DNA from: Piezodorus guildinii
Taxonomy: Eukaryota > Arthropoda > Insecta > Hemiptera > Pentatomidae
Direction of reading: 5' to 3'
Length of the DNA: 64,000 nucleotides
Assembly (NCBI GenBank): GCA_023052935.1
Contig: CM041292.1
Coordinates: forward strand, 101,906,426-101,970,425
Numbering within the stretch: position 1 is the first letter of the stretch; each line of letters starts with the position of its first letter. Both the position numbers and the translations under genes were made by a program. Below the pieces are notes generated by a model, which worked only from the letters and a program-made list of their open reading frames with translations, ran no database searches and was not told the DNA's origin. This document shows positions 1 to 12,180 of the stretch, one piece after another.

Positions 1-1084
1 CAACAGCACATATAGGGGATGGATAAAAAATCATAATTATATATAGTTTCCATAGTTAGATTTAGATAATTATTCATAGCTAGGTTGTTTTTAATTCCCG
101 CCTACAATTCGCCCTAACGATAACCCACAATGGGGTCGTAACTTTGGCAGATAATAAATAGTTACTATTTAATTGTTTCTATTCTCTGACCACCACCGGA
201 CTGATTTCTTCCTATAACTCTCAACTATTAACTAATTATATCCATAGTTTTGATATATGTAGGGAATAGTAATTACCTCTAGATAGTGGCACACTAGTAA
301 TCTTTATATCAACAACCTGAAAATACCCTTGCTAAACGAATACTCGTATACTCCACATGATATGTATGCACCATGATTTTTGCTGTCACATTTAAGCTCA
401 ACTTAAAGAGGGAACCACCGTTCTCACAATGAAGCGGGATAAAAGCTGCGATAAAGGCTTGGATATACCATTCCGATTTATCTTACTTGTAAAAACTGTG
501 AAATGTTGATATCATGGCCATATATATTTTTTTTTTTATTACTAAATACAAATATGGATTTATGAATGTCAAAACATCTTATGCCCTTGTAGATTCTGCG
601 TAACCCCTTGGGCACGCAGAATTTTCGTTAATGAGGAACATCTAGGTATAAAATTGGTGGGTGAACCAAATGGATTGGAAATATAAGATTTTTTTCTAAA
701 CACTATCCATGGGCATATAAATTTGAAAAACAAGTGCGTTTGGAACCAACCACACCTTTTATTCTAATACGTCGTTTTTTTTTGTTTTTTTTAATCTTTT
801 ATTTTTTAATATTTTTACTCCCCCCTCTGCTCTTTTATGTCTATGCCCATGCACATGTGTATATTATTTATTAATTTTACAGTTGCTAGTGTCATCGCTT
901 TTTAAATCACTTATGACAACAATTATCATTGTAGACAAACCACGTCAGTTTATCTTTGACGACAATCGCTTTATCAGTTATGAACCAAAATGGCACAATG
1001 TTCATGAACTACAAACACACTTTATTATCTTTAATTACTTTTACATAACAAACAAGACAACCCAGACCTATGATTTGGAACAAT
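1..1084. other. No gene recognised
   Basis: AT-rich sequence without a recognisable gene. An open stretch after TTTTACAG (880-1085, plus) reads DKPRQFIFDDNRFISYEPKW but has no partner exon or known domain. Confidence 0.4.
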
Positions 1085-1905
1085 ATATTAATAATAATAA
1101 TAAAAATAACTTTATTCTGGGACTATGTTCCTTAAGACTAACAATGTCGTATGGTAAATACACTCTTCAATATATACATGTCTGGCCGAGAGGCCAATAA
1201 AATAAATTTATATTAACAAATGTGTAAAAAAAAACTATTTATATAGATATATACAAAATATATGCGATACAAACAAACGAGAAAAAAAAATCTGCTATAA
1301 AGTAATAGAGCTGAACAATTTCCAAATAAATGAATTATTCCATAACTCTAGGATTTTGAAAAAATAAATAATTTTTTTTATATGTTGAAAATTATATTTA
1401 TATCCTATATTTATATATTTATATCCTATAGTTATATCCTATGTTGAAAATAGGATGGCGGATTTACAATTTTACATTGAGTGTGCGTCTCTTTGGGATG
1501 CTAGAAAGTGTTGGAAAAGGTGGGATTTGAATGAGAGAAGGGAAGAAGCATGGCGAATGTGATTAGGTAGGGAATTCCAGAGATATAAAAGGAATTATCA
1601 AAAGATTTGGTTCTATAGGTAGGAATGTAAAGGTCAGAATGGCGTGATCTGGTTTAAAGTAAGTTAATTGAGGATTTGAATTGAAGAATACTGTGAATGT
1701 ATGGAGGATGTTTAGATTTAATGATTTGGTAGAGGTATGTTCCGAGGAAATATTGTTTACGTATGGAAGGTAGGAGCCACTTCAATTCGCTGTATAAGTG
1801 AGTTACTAGCGACCTCTTCAAGGTGAGATAAATCGTATAAACATATTCATAATCAAATGATGCATTAGACTGAAAGTCGAACGAATTTTTTAAATATTTT
1901 AACAG
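1085..1905 (-). mobile_element. L2/CR1-like LINE, 5'-truncated copy A
   Basis: Minus-strand LINE end. Around 1905-1660 it encodes a C-terminal RT-like segment (ELKWLLPSIRKQYFLGTYLY, HPPYIHSILQFKSS) resembling the LxWLPIRxR...PxYxxxLL tail of CR1/L2 elements. The 3' UTR continues to a GAATAAAGTTATTTT signal followed by ATT repeats at about 1085-1105, the usual tail of this group. A second copy of the 3' UTR lies at 4320-4678. Confidence 0.7.
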
Positions 1906-2324
1906 CATCTTAGCTATAACGTTAAAATATTACAAGATGATAAAATGCCTCAGATGTATTCTAAACTGAAGAAATGTAAATGTATCTTAAAAAATGTACC
2001 CGCGAGAGAAGGAAGAGGGTGATTTGTAAATATTTATTTATTTATACGAGATTAATTCCCTTAAATACGAAACATCGATGTATAAGAATTCAAGCTCACT
2101 AATTTCAAATAATATACATGAAATATATTGGTATCTTCATTATAAAATGTATGAACTAGTACATTTTATATTAAAAATCATTGTATCAATTAAAAAAAAA
2201 AAAATTCAAAACAAACAAAAGAAAATCACCTCCTAAGTAGATATCTTATCATTTATCGTTTTAATTAAGAATTTTGAAAATGAAATGAGTTGGGAATGAC
2301 AAAGTTCAACTTTTTGAGTAGGAA

Positions 2325-2650
2325 AAAATGTTTCAATCGTGAAAATTTTCAAATCTAAGTTTTAATGTAAAAACACGTTTTAAGGTCACTATAACGTAGG
2401 AAACTAAAATTACATATTAAAGATAGGTATAGGTCTGAGTTACGAATATTTTTTCAATAATTCGGCTGAAAAAAATTTATAATTTATAAATTAAAAATTT
2501 ATATTCTAGATTTTAGACATTTTCTCAAAACGGTTTTTATTAAATCGTTATTTTAATGAATAATTGAATGTTCTTTAATATCATGTAGGTCCTATCCTCA
2601 ATAATATAGTTTGATGTTCAATGACAAATAAAATTGATAAATATAGAATA
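2325..2650 (+). mobile_element. Helentron-like repeat, copy A (remnant)
   Basis: A strongly decayed fragment. It shares ATCGTGAAAATTTTC, AAACACGTTTTAAGGTCAC, TTTCTCAAAACGGTTTT and TAATATCATGTAGGTCCT, in order, with the family copies at 20.7, 33 and 60.5 kb. Confidence 0.45.
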
Positions 2651-3859
2651 TGCAAAAAGTTTATAGTTGACTAAATGAGGAAAAATTTCAAATTTTCCAA
2701 AATAATTTCTTAAGCAATATTCACAACTTTCTGAATAGATAAGATGTTATAAGAAAAGTAAAAAGGACAATAGGGACCGTTGGAAAGTAAAAATATTAAA
2801 TTGAATATTATCTAACAAAAGACTTATTTGAAGGTAGCGGAGGTGACAAAAATCGAACAAACTTAAGTGGTTGTCGTAGATAATAATTTTTATAAGGTAT
2901 CTGACCTTGAAATGGATTACATATAACAATAGTATTCTGGAAAAAACAATTGATTGAACAATCGGGAAGTGAAAGGGAACTGTGCTACTGCAAGAATCTG
3001 AAGCATTGACAGACAGGTGCACTTCTTAGCTAAACATTGTGTTGTGTAAAAGATTTTCTCTATCATATAACGATATTTGTTTTCATACTCTCAAATCTCT
3101 ATAGTTTATAAGTAAGTATGTAATCTACGAGCAAAAATAGTTTAAAACAATATGTAAATATAAGATTATAATGCCTTTCACTATATTTCTACATCGAAGA
3201 TTACCTTAAGAAATAATAATACAAACTTTTACTTAAAGGATGAAATTAAAATATCGCTTTAAATACCATAAAGACCTAATATAATCAAAGAGTTTAAAAA
3301 ATAATTGATAAGATATTAAGATATTTTTATTAATTGGAATGGTCTATTCGAGTGTCTAACCTCTTAATTTGTTTCTTATCTATATCCCTTATCATAAACG
3401 TCCAAGAGCTCAGTAAATATTTAAACACGATTTTTTCATTGAAGAATAGTACAGTAACTATGTTAGTGACTAAAACCTTCATCATGTATTTACAATCCTA
3501 AAATTCAGGCACGAAATATATATATATATATATTGCTATGTTTTTTGACCGGCTGCTTTTCTAAGGCAGCGGTAGCTTCAAAAACTAGCTTACTTACTAC
3601 ATTTAGTCAATATATAAACTATATTTAATGATACCACGGATCTCCTTTCCAAAGGTATCGTGTTTACCAATCCAATAGGTGGCATGCAGGGTAAGATTAA
3701 AGTAAACAAGATTCAATTAATACATTACTATAATTATTAATTTACACATATCATTATATTAACACATTGCCTAAAACTCTGATTGAGAATACTGAGGGAC
3801 ATTTTACTACCTTTGCCATACAATATTACAAATAACGATATACCTTTGAAACCCTTAAC

Positions 3860-4255
3860 CGGCTGGCGAATGTGAAATCAGTCTTAGGTCCCCTTTCTCG
3901 GCATCATCCTCCAGCTGCTCTCAGAACCCCGACGGCCACTTCCTCTTCTTGTAGGTGGAACCCGAATCACTCCTCTTGAGGATCAAACTTGACTACACTC
4001 CTGGTTCGAATAAGACTGCCCTACGAATCTTCTCTCCCATCCTCGTCACCTCGGGTGGGCTGACATGGGAAATACCCCGGTTGGCGGTACAGCACTTGTG
4101 ATCTTATTCTTATCTTTTGACCACCCTTAATATTCTTGTAGGCTGCCGCTGTAGGAAACTACCAGGGGTCTCTGGTACCGCTGGGGGGGTCCATACCGAT
4201 GGGAAATCTAGGGGGCTAGGTAAACACCCTTTGATGTTTTGCCGACAAAGGTTCG
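3860..4255. other. GC-rich island of unknown origin
   Basis: About 400 bp of much higher GC than its flanks. No convincing protein or RNA is readable. The word CCTTTGATGTTTT near 4229 also occurs in the 3' UTR of the I/R1-like LINE at 48131, so it may be a decayed LINE piece. A short stretch (ACCCCGACGGCCACTT) resembles one at 42030. Confidence 0.4.
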
Positions 4256-4319
4256 TTATCATTAATTGTTTAATATTAAAATTATTTAATTATGAGCTCC
4301 CCTCAGTATCCTCAATACA

Positions 4320-4676
4320 TTACAATATTATAATAATAATAATTATTATTATTATAAATAACTTTATACAGGAACTATCTCCCTTAAAAATAACAATTAC
4401 GTACAGTAAATATACACTTAAATATTCATGTCTGGCCGAGAGACCGTTAAAATGAATTTTTATTCACAAATGTGTAAAAAAAATTAAAAACCTATTTATA
4501 TAAATATATGGAATACCAACAAACGAAAAAAAAATCTCCTATAAAATAATGAGCTGAACAATTTTCAAATAAATGAATTATTCCACAACTCTAGAATTTC
4601 GGCAAAATAAATAATTTAAAGTAGGATCGTGGATTTACAATTTTACATTTAGTGTGCGTCTCTTTGGGATATTATA

Positions 4677-4678
<2 letters not shown>
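4320..4678 (-). mobile_element. L2/CR1-like LINE, 5'-truncated copy B (3' UTR only)
   Basis: This is the same 3' UTR as 1085-1500. Shared blocks include CATGTCTGGCCGAGAG, GAGCTGAACAATTT, AAATAAATGAATTATTCCA and GTGTGCGTCTCTTTGGGAT. The minus-strand end has an ATT/AAT microsatellite tail at 4328-4357. The 5' truncation point abuts a long AT microsatellite. Confidence 0.75.

Positions 4679-4760
<82 letters not shown>
4678..4760. repeat. AT dinucleotide microsatellite
   Basis: An almost pure AT repeat of about 83 bp between a LINE tail and the foldback MITE. Confidence 0.95.
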
Positions 4761-4765
<5 letters not shown>

Positions 4766-5231
4766 TAGACATTAAACCTTTATACTCTCAAAATATTAGG
4801 AGCCAACTATCCCAAACCGGAAATTTTGCGGCCAAGAAACACATTTTCTTTAATATCTCTGGTTCTAGTGAAGGTATAAAAATAAGTTTAGTGCCAAAAT
4901 TACCCTATTTCAAAGCGTTATAATTAAAAAAAAGGCTATTACACTATTTAAGTTTTATGCTAGGTAATAATCTTAAAATATAAATAATCCCATCAAAACA
5001 GTCCTTTATTAAGGTTTGTTAAAAATTGAGCAAAGATAAGATTACATTTTAGGAGTGAGGAACACAGTTTTTAAGAAACCTTATTCAAAGTACTGTTTTG
5101 ATGAGGACTAGAACCAGAGATATTATTAAAATGTGTTTTACACGTGTAAACTTTCCGATTTTTTTAGACGACTCATGGAGAGAATTGGTCTCTGATATTT
5201 TGCGAAGTCTTAAGGTTTAATGTCTAGTTTT
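4761..5231. mobile_element. Foldback-type MITE with ~100-bp terminal inverted repeats
   Basis: A 471-bp element whose ends are perfect 20-bp inverted repeats, AAAACTAGACATTAAACCTT at 4761 and its complement ending at 5231. Further matching inverted blocks follow inward: ATATCTCTGGTTCTAGT (near 4850, complement near 5107) and CATCAAAACAGT near 4992 against its complement near 5097. The whole element could fold into a hairpin. It has no coding potential. The left flank is an AT microsatellite, so a TA-type TSD cannot be checked. Confidence 0.8.
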
Positions 5232-5645
5232 AACTTTAAAAAGTCATCAAAATCGGTGAGACATATTTGAGATCCTCTCATTGTTAGTTAGTATTTGAAA
5301 TATTTATAAGCAGTTCAATGAAGGTGAGTTCAAGCAAGGCGTGAAAGGAATACAGATTGGCAAAGTAACCAACATTAGATTTAACAATGACTTACCTAAT
5401 CCATGAAGTAGGAAGAGAGTGGTCAAAGACGCTAATGAGTTTTGTTAAATGGAAACAATATGTTTTATTAATCGTTTATTGTAAAGATAAGTTTATTTTA
5501 TAACATAAAACTATGTAATTAACAGATATAAATGTGCATTATGGATTTAATAAAGCTACATTATTGTATTTTGAACACGGTACTTCAACCACACTAAGTA
5601 CTCGATCTCCGGTTTTTAGATAAATGAATTTTAAAAAATGTTTAG

Positions 5646-5920
5646 GTGTCACCTGTGGTGTAGTGCCTAACATAACAGCCTTTTATGTCCAAGGTTGCTG
5701 GTTCAAACCCAGAAGATGGTTCTAGGATTTTTAAAGGGAGTTAAAAATCTTTTGTTATGCCATGCATCGGGAAAAAACGTAAAATGGTGCTCCCAAGCCA
5801 CTGCGATGTCAGATACTCATTAAAGATCCCTATCCTAATTAAACCTGTTTAGGCAAAAGTTAAGACACTTACCGTAGCATCGTCCGACTAACCGCAGCAG
5901 CATGAAGTGATGTTAAATAT
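5646..5920 (+). mobile_element. tRNA-derived SINE, family S2
   Basis: The head has a Pol III A box (TGGTGTAGTGCC) and B box (GGTTCAAACCC). The body contains AAAATGGTGCTCCCAAGCC, CAGATACTCATTAAAGATCC and CTAATTAAACCTGTTTAGGC. Four other copies lie on the minus strand at 9.9, 11.0, 40.1 and 48.6 kb. Confidence 0.8.
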
Positions 5921-6850
5921 ATAAAAAATCAATGGTAGAAACGTATTTTAGCAAGAGTACTCCTTGAAGTAAAACAAACAGCCAAGTCGCACATCATTAG
6001 AAATAGTCTGAATTCAAATTTAATATTTATTTTTTTATTATTTAGATTTTTCCAAGGTTATACATTTTTGCTTTGGCAGTTTGGCGAAGCAAACATACAG
6101 AAGCCCCACGGTTGATTGCTGCATAAGCTGTATTTGTGTTCAGGGAAAAAAAAATAACAGTTCCAGACACCAAAGACCAAAGAAGCGGAAACTTCATTTA
6201 GTGAAATGAACCTAATAGCATTTCAGGTTTGAAATGAAATGCTAAATAGAAATTTAATTATCAATTTTATAAAAATAAATGGGAGCAACAAATTATGTTA
6301 AAACCAGAATCATGTTTATTTATTGTAGAAACTTGAATGCGGCCAAAACGTCTTTATAGCAATATAAATTTTTTTTTGAGTTATTAGATGAAATACATAA
6401 CTCATAGTTAAAACTTGTAAAAATTAATCACATTTTAAACTTCTTGGGGATTTATATGAGTATATATAATAACTCTGGTATTTGACATTAAGATTTTACT
6501 TAAACTATAACTTACTAAATTGTGCACTTATCCCACATTACTTTAAAACATAATTACTCGTAAAAAAAATAGTTCATGATTATTGAATTGTCTATCATTT
6601 AATAGACAATTTTAGTTTTATCTGATAATATATTAGAAATTAAAATATTTTTGGTGAAATACATATGGAGTTGAGTGTTATGTAACATTGCTCACGATTA
6701 ATAAGATTATCTCTTGATAATAATAATTAATTATTGTTCGTACTGCTTGATATCTTTGCTACCTATATCATTTATATTATACAGCTAATTTTTTTAATTG
6801 TATTTAAATACAATTTATACCTTTTTAGAATATAGATTGAATTTGCCTCC
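5921..6850. other. Intergenic, nothing recognised
   Basis: AT-rich intergenic DNA upstream of the LYSMD promoter region. No ORF, RNA gene or repeat family member was identified. Confidence 0.5.
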
Positions 6851-6979
6851 AGATTGACAAGTTTGATATCGTACTACCCGGAGCGCTGCGATCTATGATC
6901 CCATTTCTACCGTGAGTAGCTCTACGTAACCAGGACCATCGCAATGTGTTGGGCTCAGCTGTTTTCCTTCAGTGTTGAA

Positions 6980-7056
6980 ATGGTGTTTCCTTGTGAATTA
7001 CACTGTTAACAATGACGGAAAATGGAAATAAGCATGGAAGAAAGAATTGCCATTAG
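6980..7056 (+). promoter_or_regulatory. Two upstream ORFs in the LYSMD leader
   Basis: Two short upstream ORFs precede the LYSMD start. The first runs from 6980 to 7009 and has nine codons plus stop. The second starts at 7012 with A at -3, runs to TAG at 7054-7056 and overlaps the main start at 7022 in another frame. Scanning ribosomes that use the second ATG would bypass the main start. The sequence from about 6860 to 6960 has more CpG than its surroundings and is the likely promoter or first-exon region. The transcription start itself cannot be seen. Confidence 0.5.
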
Positions 7057-7189
7057 AGATTCAGCAAGACCTCTGAAGAAGTATGGCAGTACTTCAAATT
7101 ACAACTGTAAACGCCAGGACCAGTGTATAAAACATCAAGTGAAACAATCAGACACACTACAAGGATTGGCATTAAAATACGGTGTTACT
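7022..7189 (+). CDS. LysM domain protein (LYSMD1/2-like), exon 1
   Basis: First coding exon, 56 codons, of a small LysM-domain protein of the animal LYSMD1/LYSMD2 family. LysM binds N-acetylglucosamine polymers in bacteria; the role of these intracellular animal proteins is poorly known. The start ATG at 7022 has A at -3 and G at +4, a strong context. A second in-frame ATG lies at 7034. The LysM domain begins near residue 37 with HQVKQSDTLQGLALKYGVT, matching the family signature DTLQGxALKYGVT. The exon ends in phase 0 at ACT followed by GTAAGT. The domain continues in exon 2 across a 3.4-kb intron. No signal peptide or membrane segment is visible. Confidence 0.93.
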
Positions 7190-9909
7190 GTAAGTTAGTT
7201 TTGTCTTTGTGACTGTCAATATTAACTTTTTAATGCAGATGAATGATTGACATAATCTCCTATGGTGTAAGTTAAAGAGATATATTGTGTCTACAATTTA
7301 TTCTTATTTCAATATAATTTTTTAATCATTAAGGATTAAAAATCTTAAATAGTTAAACTTTTAAGTTAAAGCTTATTAGTTACTTGGGAAAGCCATGCAG
7401 TATTCATTTTTGCTAAGATTTCACCCAAAGGAACATTTCTATGATGTGGTGTCTTAAGAAATAATAATAAGTTTTTATACTTAATGTTTTTGATAATATT
7501 TATTTATATTTTCTAACTTTCCTTGTTTATTCTATATTAAATATTTTGTTGCACTTTCTTTAGTTTAACTGATTATATTTTTTTATTGATAGCACTATTG
7601 AGTAATTTACTCTTTACATCCAATAGTAAACAAAACTTTCATCCTTCTTTAAGTTTTTACAATCTTTTTAAAGTAGGGTAAGTAGGCCTTAGATGGTGCT
7701 TGCCATAAATATATTTCTGCAGAAGGTAACGTTAATACTAAAAAAAAAAAAGAAGACTGATTTCCAATTGAGTCAACTAAATACGGTATTTTTATTTGTA
7801 TTTAGAATTTCAATAAATATATTTTTAGGTTTGTGTTATTGGAATTGTAAGAATTACATAAGATTTAATTAAAATAATGAATAATTTGTTGGTTTATATA
7901 GTTATTTACATTCAATTAGTTAAACCATATAAAGGTCACTTTGAAATACCTGACAGTTCCTGAATGAATTGATGGTATAGTTTGGCTATTGATACTAATA
8001 TGTTTTAAATGATCTTATTTTTCTAATGAGTTGCTAAATTGACTTTTGGATGAAATTGGAGGAGAAATAAAAATTTAAACTAAAACTAGATGGACCTGTG
8101 CATAAGTTTCACTCAGATTAGATTTAATAAATTAATGGTTCACTTCAACTTTAATTATTTACATACCATTATGTTCTTAGAGACAAATATTTAATACTTG
8201 ATATCTAACATGTCAGATAAATATGAGAGTCAGATGTAAACTGTCATAAGTAACATTATTAAGGGAGCAAAACAATTTCATGTCACCATGTATTGCTTGA
8301 CGTTAAAACCTTTGAACTTGTAAGAGTTGTTAACAGTTAAATAAGTCTCTACAAAGCTCTCTTAATTATTGGTTGTGGGTATAATTCCTGGTACATCTTT
8401 TGAGACAGTAATGAGTTGATAAATTACTGATCATCTGCATTCGTAGAATGCTTCCACCAAAGAAAATTTATGATAAATATAACATTGTTATATTTTGATT
8501 CAATCTGAATGCTATATTACTTTCACTTAGCATTTGAAAATATGTTATTATGTGCATTTATAAGCAACTATGGCAAAATACTCAGATTTTATCTGGTTGC
8601 ATTTGACCACACTGGCTCGTTGAGATATTCAGTAATTGTTAATAAAATATATGGTATTTTGAAAATTCAAACTATGTAATTTTGGTGAAATAATGAGGGG
8701 CAAATTCTAATTGCAACTTGATCTTCTCTTATTTCAAATTGATCATATGTGACTGCTGGTAAAAATCTTAGATTAAGCTCCGATTTGGCCTTCTAGATTT
8801 ATGGGTACAAATTATAATCATATATCCTATATGTTTAGTTGGATGTCCTTAAAATTTTCTGTACAATATAATTTGTGTGATGTCTTGATCTGTTCCTGTA
8901 TTCTCCTGTCACTAATAACTCCTTCATTATTACCATTTAGAAAAAGTTTTTGATCAAAATAATTTCACTATCTTAATTATTAGGGTTTCACTATAAATAA
9001 TTATGAGGGTTTCAGCTAGTACTTATATTCAGACTGTTTTCCAAAAATTAATACTTGAAGCCATTATCTTTACATTCGATTCTTAATTGTGACAAGGTGA
9101 TTTTTATTTTTCAATTTCTAATATTGAATTTTTTACTTATTTTATATACGTTTTTTCTTTTTACGATTGTTCATATTCATATTTTACTTAAATTTATTCA
9201 TCAATTAAAGGTAAATTATGTGACATTACATGTTATAGTTGATGTGATCCCACACATTTGATTCCACAAAATAAAATGTTTGATTACAATATTATAAAAT
9301 ATTTTATCATTTATTTGTCATTACTGTTTCTGGTATAGATACTAGTCTGTAGATAGTTTTTTTCATTATTTTGTTTATTGTGTAATCAAAGGCCAACAAA
9401 CCTTTTGCCAAGGCTGCATTTTGTTTCATCCATACAAGGCCAGCCAGTTTCCAATATTATTGAAAACAAATTTTAGTGGGCTTATTAATGCTTACAACCG
9501 TTATGTTTCTTAAGTCATACCAATGTACAAAAACACAAATTTGTATTATCTTCAGTAGTAAGTATCTTTACTTAGATATTGCAAGAAACCTTCACAGTTC
9601 AAACATTTAACAATAAAGGACATTGTAATAATTTTATTTTCTAAATCCTATTTAAGGAAAAGCAAGATTTTCCTTATTTGTTGTGTCCTATTTATGTTCT
9701 GGAAATTTTTAAAAATTAATTTTATAATGTATGAGAAGTATAAAAATAAAAAATAAATATTTTTGTTTAATTTTCTAAAATTATTAATGGTGTTGACATT
9801 TAAATTGTTTGCAATAAGGCAAAAATAAACATTGCTGGTAAAAAGATAAGCATTTTAATAAAGTATTCGAATTCTTCACTTGTTTCAATTTTGCAAGTTA
9901 ATTAGTTTT

Positions 9910-10203
9910 ACTTGTTTGCTTATTCATTTAATGTCACTTTTATGATACTGTAGCTAATCGGATGATGCTACAATGGTAGTCCTAAATTTTGCCTATCCAG
10001 ATTTTATTAGGATAGAGATCGTTAATGAGTACCTGATGTTACACAGGCTCGAGACATTTTACATTCCCTCTAAATGATGTCATAACCAAGGATTTTTTAC
10101 TCCTATTGAAAAATCATAGAGCCTGCTAGGTTTGAACCCCTGTTGATAACCTTGGCCATAGAAGGCTGTCATGATAACCACTGCACCACAAGTGACCCCT
10201 CAA
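9910..10203 (-). mobile_element. tRNA-derived SINE, family S2 (full)
   Basis: A minus-strand S2 copy in LYSMD intron 1. The tRNA-like head ends near 10203 (GTCACTTGTGGTGCAGTGG on the minus strand) and the B box GGTTCAAACC-like lies near 10130. The 3' end is TAAATGAATAAGCAAACAAG. Confidence 0.8.
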
Positions 10204-10604
10204 AAAGTTTCTTGTTTAGACTTTATTTGGCTTTTAGGAATATCTCTTTGTTATGGAGGCTGCTTTGATTATAACTTTTTCATCTTGCCCTCCTTTTTTT
10301 CTTTTCTCCAGTAACTTGCTTCCATTCTGTATTCCTTGAAATATTATCTATAAAATCACTGATTAACTCCTTAATCCAATCACATCATTTCTGAGTCTTA
10401 TATTGTCTGAGTATGATATCATGATAGTTTGATTAAAATCAAAAAATATGTAATTTTCATTTAAAAGGTGGAGTATCTGGGAGTATAGTCTTATATATTC
10501 TCTAACATATTGATTTTTATTCATATTATTCTTGAGCAATTGAATTTCTAATGCATTAAGTATATTAAAAACTTATAAAAGTATATAAAAAAATACTGTT
10601 ACAG

Positions 10605-10882
10605 ACAGAGGAAATTCGGAGAGCCAACCGACTATGGGCTAATGATAGTATTTTTCTCCGAGAATTCCTTCTCATTCCCTGTTCATCACCTTCTACATCT
10701 GCATCCCCATCACAGGATTCGGGATTGAATTCTCCTTCAAATGGTCAGTACCCAGCAGACATCAACAACCGCAAGAATGGAGATGTTGAGAGAGAAGATT
10801 CTTATTCAGACTTCCTTGTGAAGATTGACTGTGCTATTGCAACCACTAAAACACAAGTTATTACTGCTCAGGGTAATTCAGA
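10605..10882 (+). CDS. LysM domain protein (LYSMD1/2-like), exon 2
   Basis: Second coding exon, 278 nt. It follows a TTACAG acceptor and ends in phase 2 before GTAAGT. It opens with TEEIRRANRLWANDSIFLRE, the typical second half of the LYSMD1/2 LysM domain (IKRANxLWxNDSIFL), so exons 1 and 2 join correctly. A Ser/Pro-rich low-complexity linker follows, then SYSDFLVKIDCAIATTK, which resembles the conserved FxDFLxKxDxxIxxTK helix after the LysM domain in vertebrate LYSMD1/2. This second block separates the family from generic LysM proteins. Confidence 0.93.
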
Positions 10883-10972
10883 GTAAGTATAAATTCCATT
10901 TTGTCCTTAATTGCTTTATAGCTAACCTTTAAGTGTTTCTTCAACTAGTGAAATTTCATGCTGTTGTTTCTA

Positions 10973-11215
10973 ATTGGACAATGCTACAGTGGGAATCCTA
11001 AGCTTTGCCTATCCAGGTTAAATTAAGATAGGGATTTTTAACGAGTTACTGACATCCCACAGGCTCTGAACCACCATTTTATGTCCCTTCTTGGCATAAT
11101 CAAGGATTTTTCACACCATTTAAAAAATACTAGGGCCTTCTGTCAGGTTTCATCCCATGACCTTAGGTATAGAAGGCTGTTAAGTTTAGCCACTACACCA
11201 CAGGTGACACCTTTA
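10973..11215 (-). mobile_element. tRNA-derived SINE, family S2
   Basis: A minus-strand S2 copy in LYSMD intron 2, just 90 bp after exon 2. It shares GGTGTCACCTGTGGTGTAGT at its head and the GGATTCCCACTGTAGCA segment near its end. The short ORF across it is a chance reading. Confidence 0.78.
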
Positions 11216-12180
11216 AATCTTTGTTTTTATCAAGTTGGGCAATCATTCTTGAAAATTTGTGGGGAAAAGGTGAAGACCCTATTATCTCCCTTTCTAAAGA
11301 GTCTGGTTGTGACTGATAATTATTCATCCTGTTGATAACAGAAGAAATATAAAAAATGAGACTCTCCTATGTCTGATACATAAAGGGTTTCTGTTGCGCT
11401 TCCTTGACTAAGGTTGGCTAAATCATCTTGTGTAGCAGTGGGCCAAGAAACATTATTGTCTTATGCATTAAATTCAAGATTCTTCATTGATTTTATTTTT
11501 TTATTCTTGAAATTTAGTTAAAGTTTGTGTGATTGTGTTCTTAAGAGCCATGAAATATACTTAAAAAATTACTCAAGAACTACAAAAACCCGAGTGATTA
11601 GCAATAGACTTTCTTTTCACAGTGGTAGATCTATGATAAAAAGAGAGGGAGAAGAAAAGGGGAACTTCTTGCTCCAAATAAAAGATTAATTGATTATTCC
11701 TTATTTGTGCCATTAAAACACATGTTAAATGCAATCCTTGTATACAGTTACCGTAATATACTAAGCCTTTCACTGGCTGAAGTTCCTGTAAATTAAACTT
11801 TCTCGTCTTCCTATGAAAAACAAATTTTATCCCCCTTCTTTCCTACATTCCAAAACTTCCCTCCTCTTCTCCTCCCCTCTCCCCAAAAAAGTTCCTTTGA
11901 TCTGTCTCTGGATAATAAAGCATAAAATTACAGTTTCACCCAGTCTTGTGAAAAAATAAGATCTAATTCTGAAAATATTAATACAACTTAGTTTTTGAGC
12001 TGTTTATTTTGAAAGTTGCCCAACTCCATTTATACTTAATGAAGATAATTATTATTAATAATGTCCAAACACGGTAATGAAGGTAATTTTAATTTATTAA
12101 TATTTAATAAGTTACCCTCAGTTTGTGGACAATTACAGTGGTTTTATAATAAGTATGTTTAATTAATGGAGATAAACAAT

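Noticed and set aside
883..1085. Possible exon after TTTTACAG, open for about 68 codons
   Set aside because: No partner exon, no domain, and composition fits chance in AT-rich DNA next to a LINE tail.
9055..9261. 68-codon hydrophobic ORF in LYSMD intron 1
   Set aside because: AT-rich Phe/Leu/Ile reading with no start context, splice or domain support.
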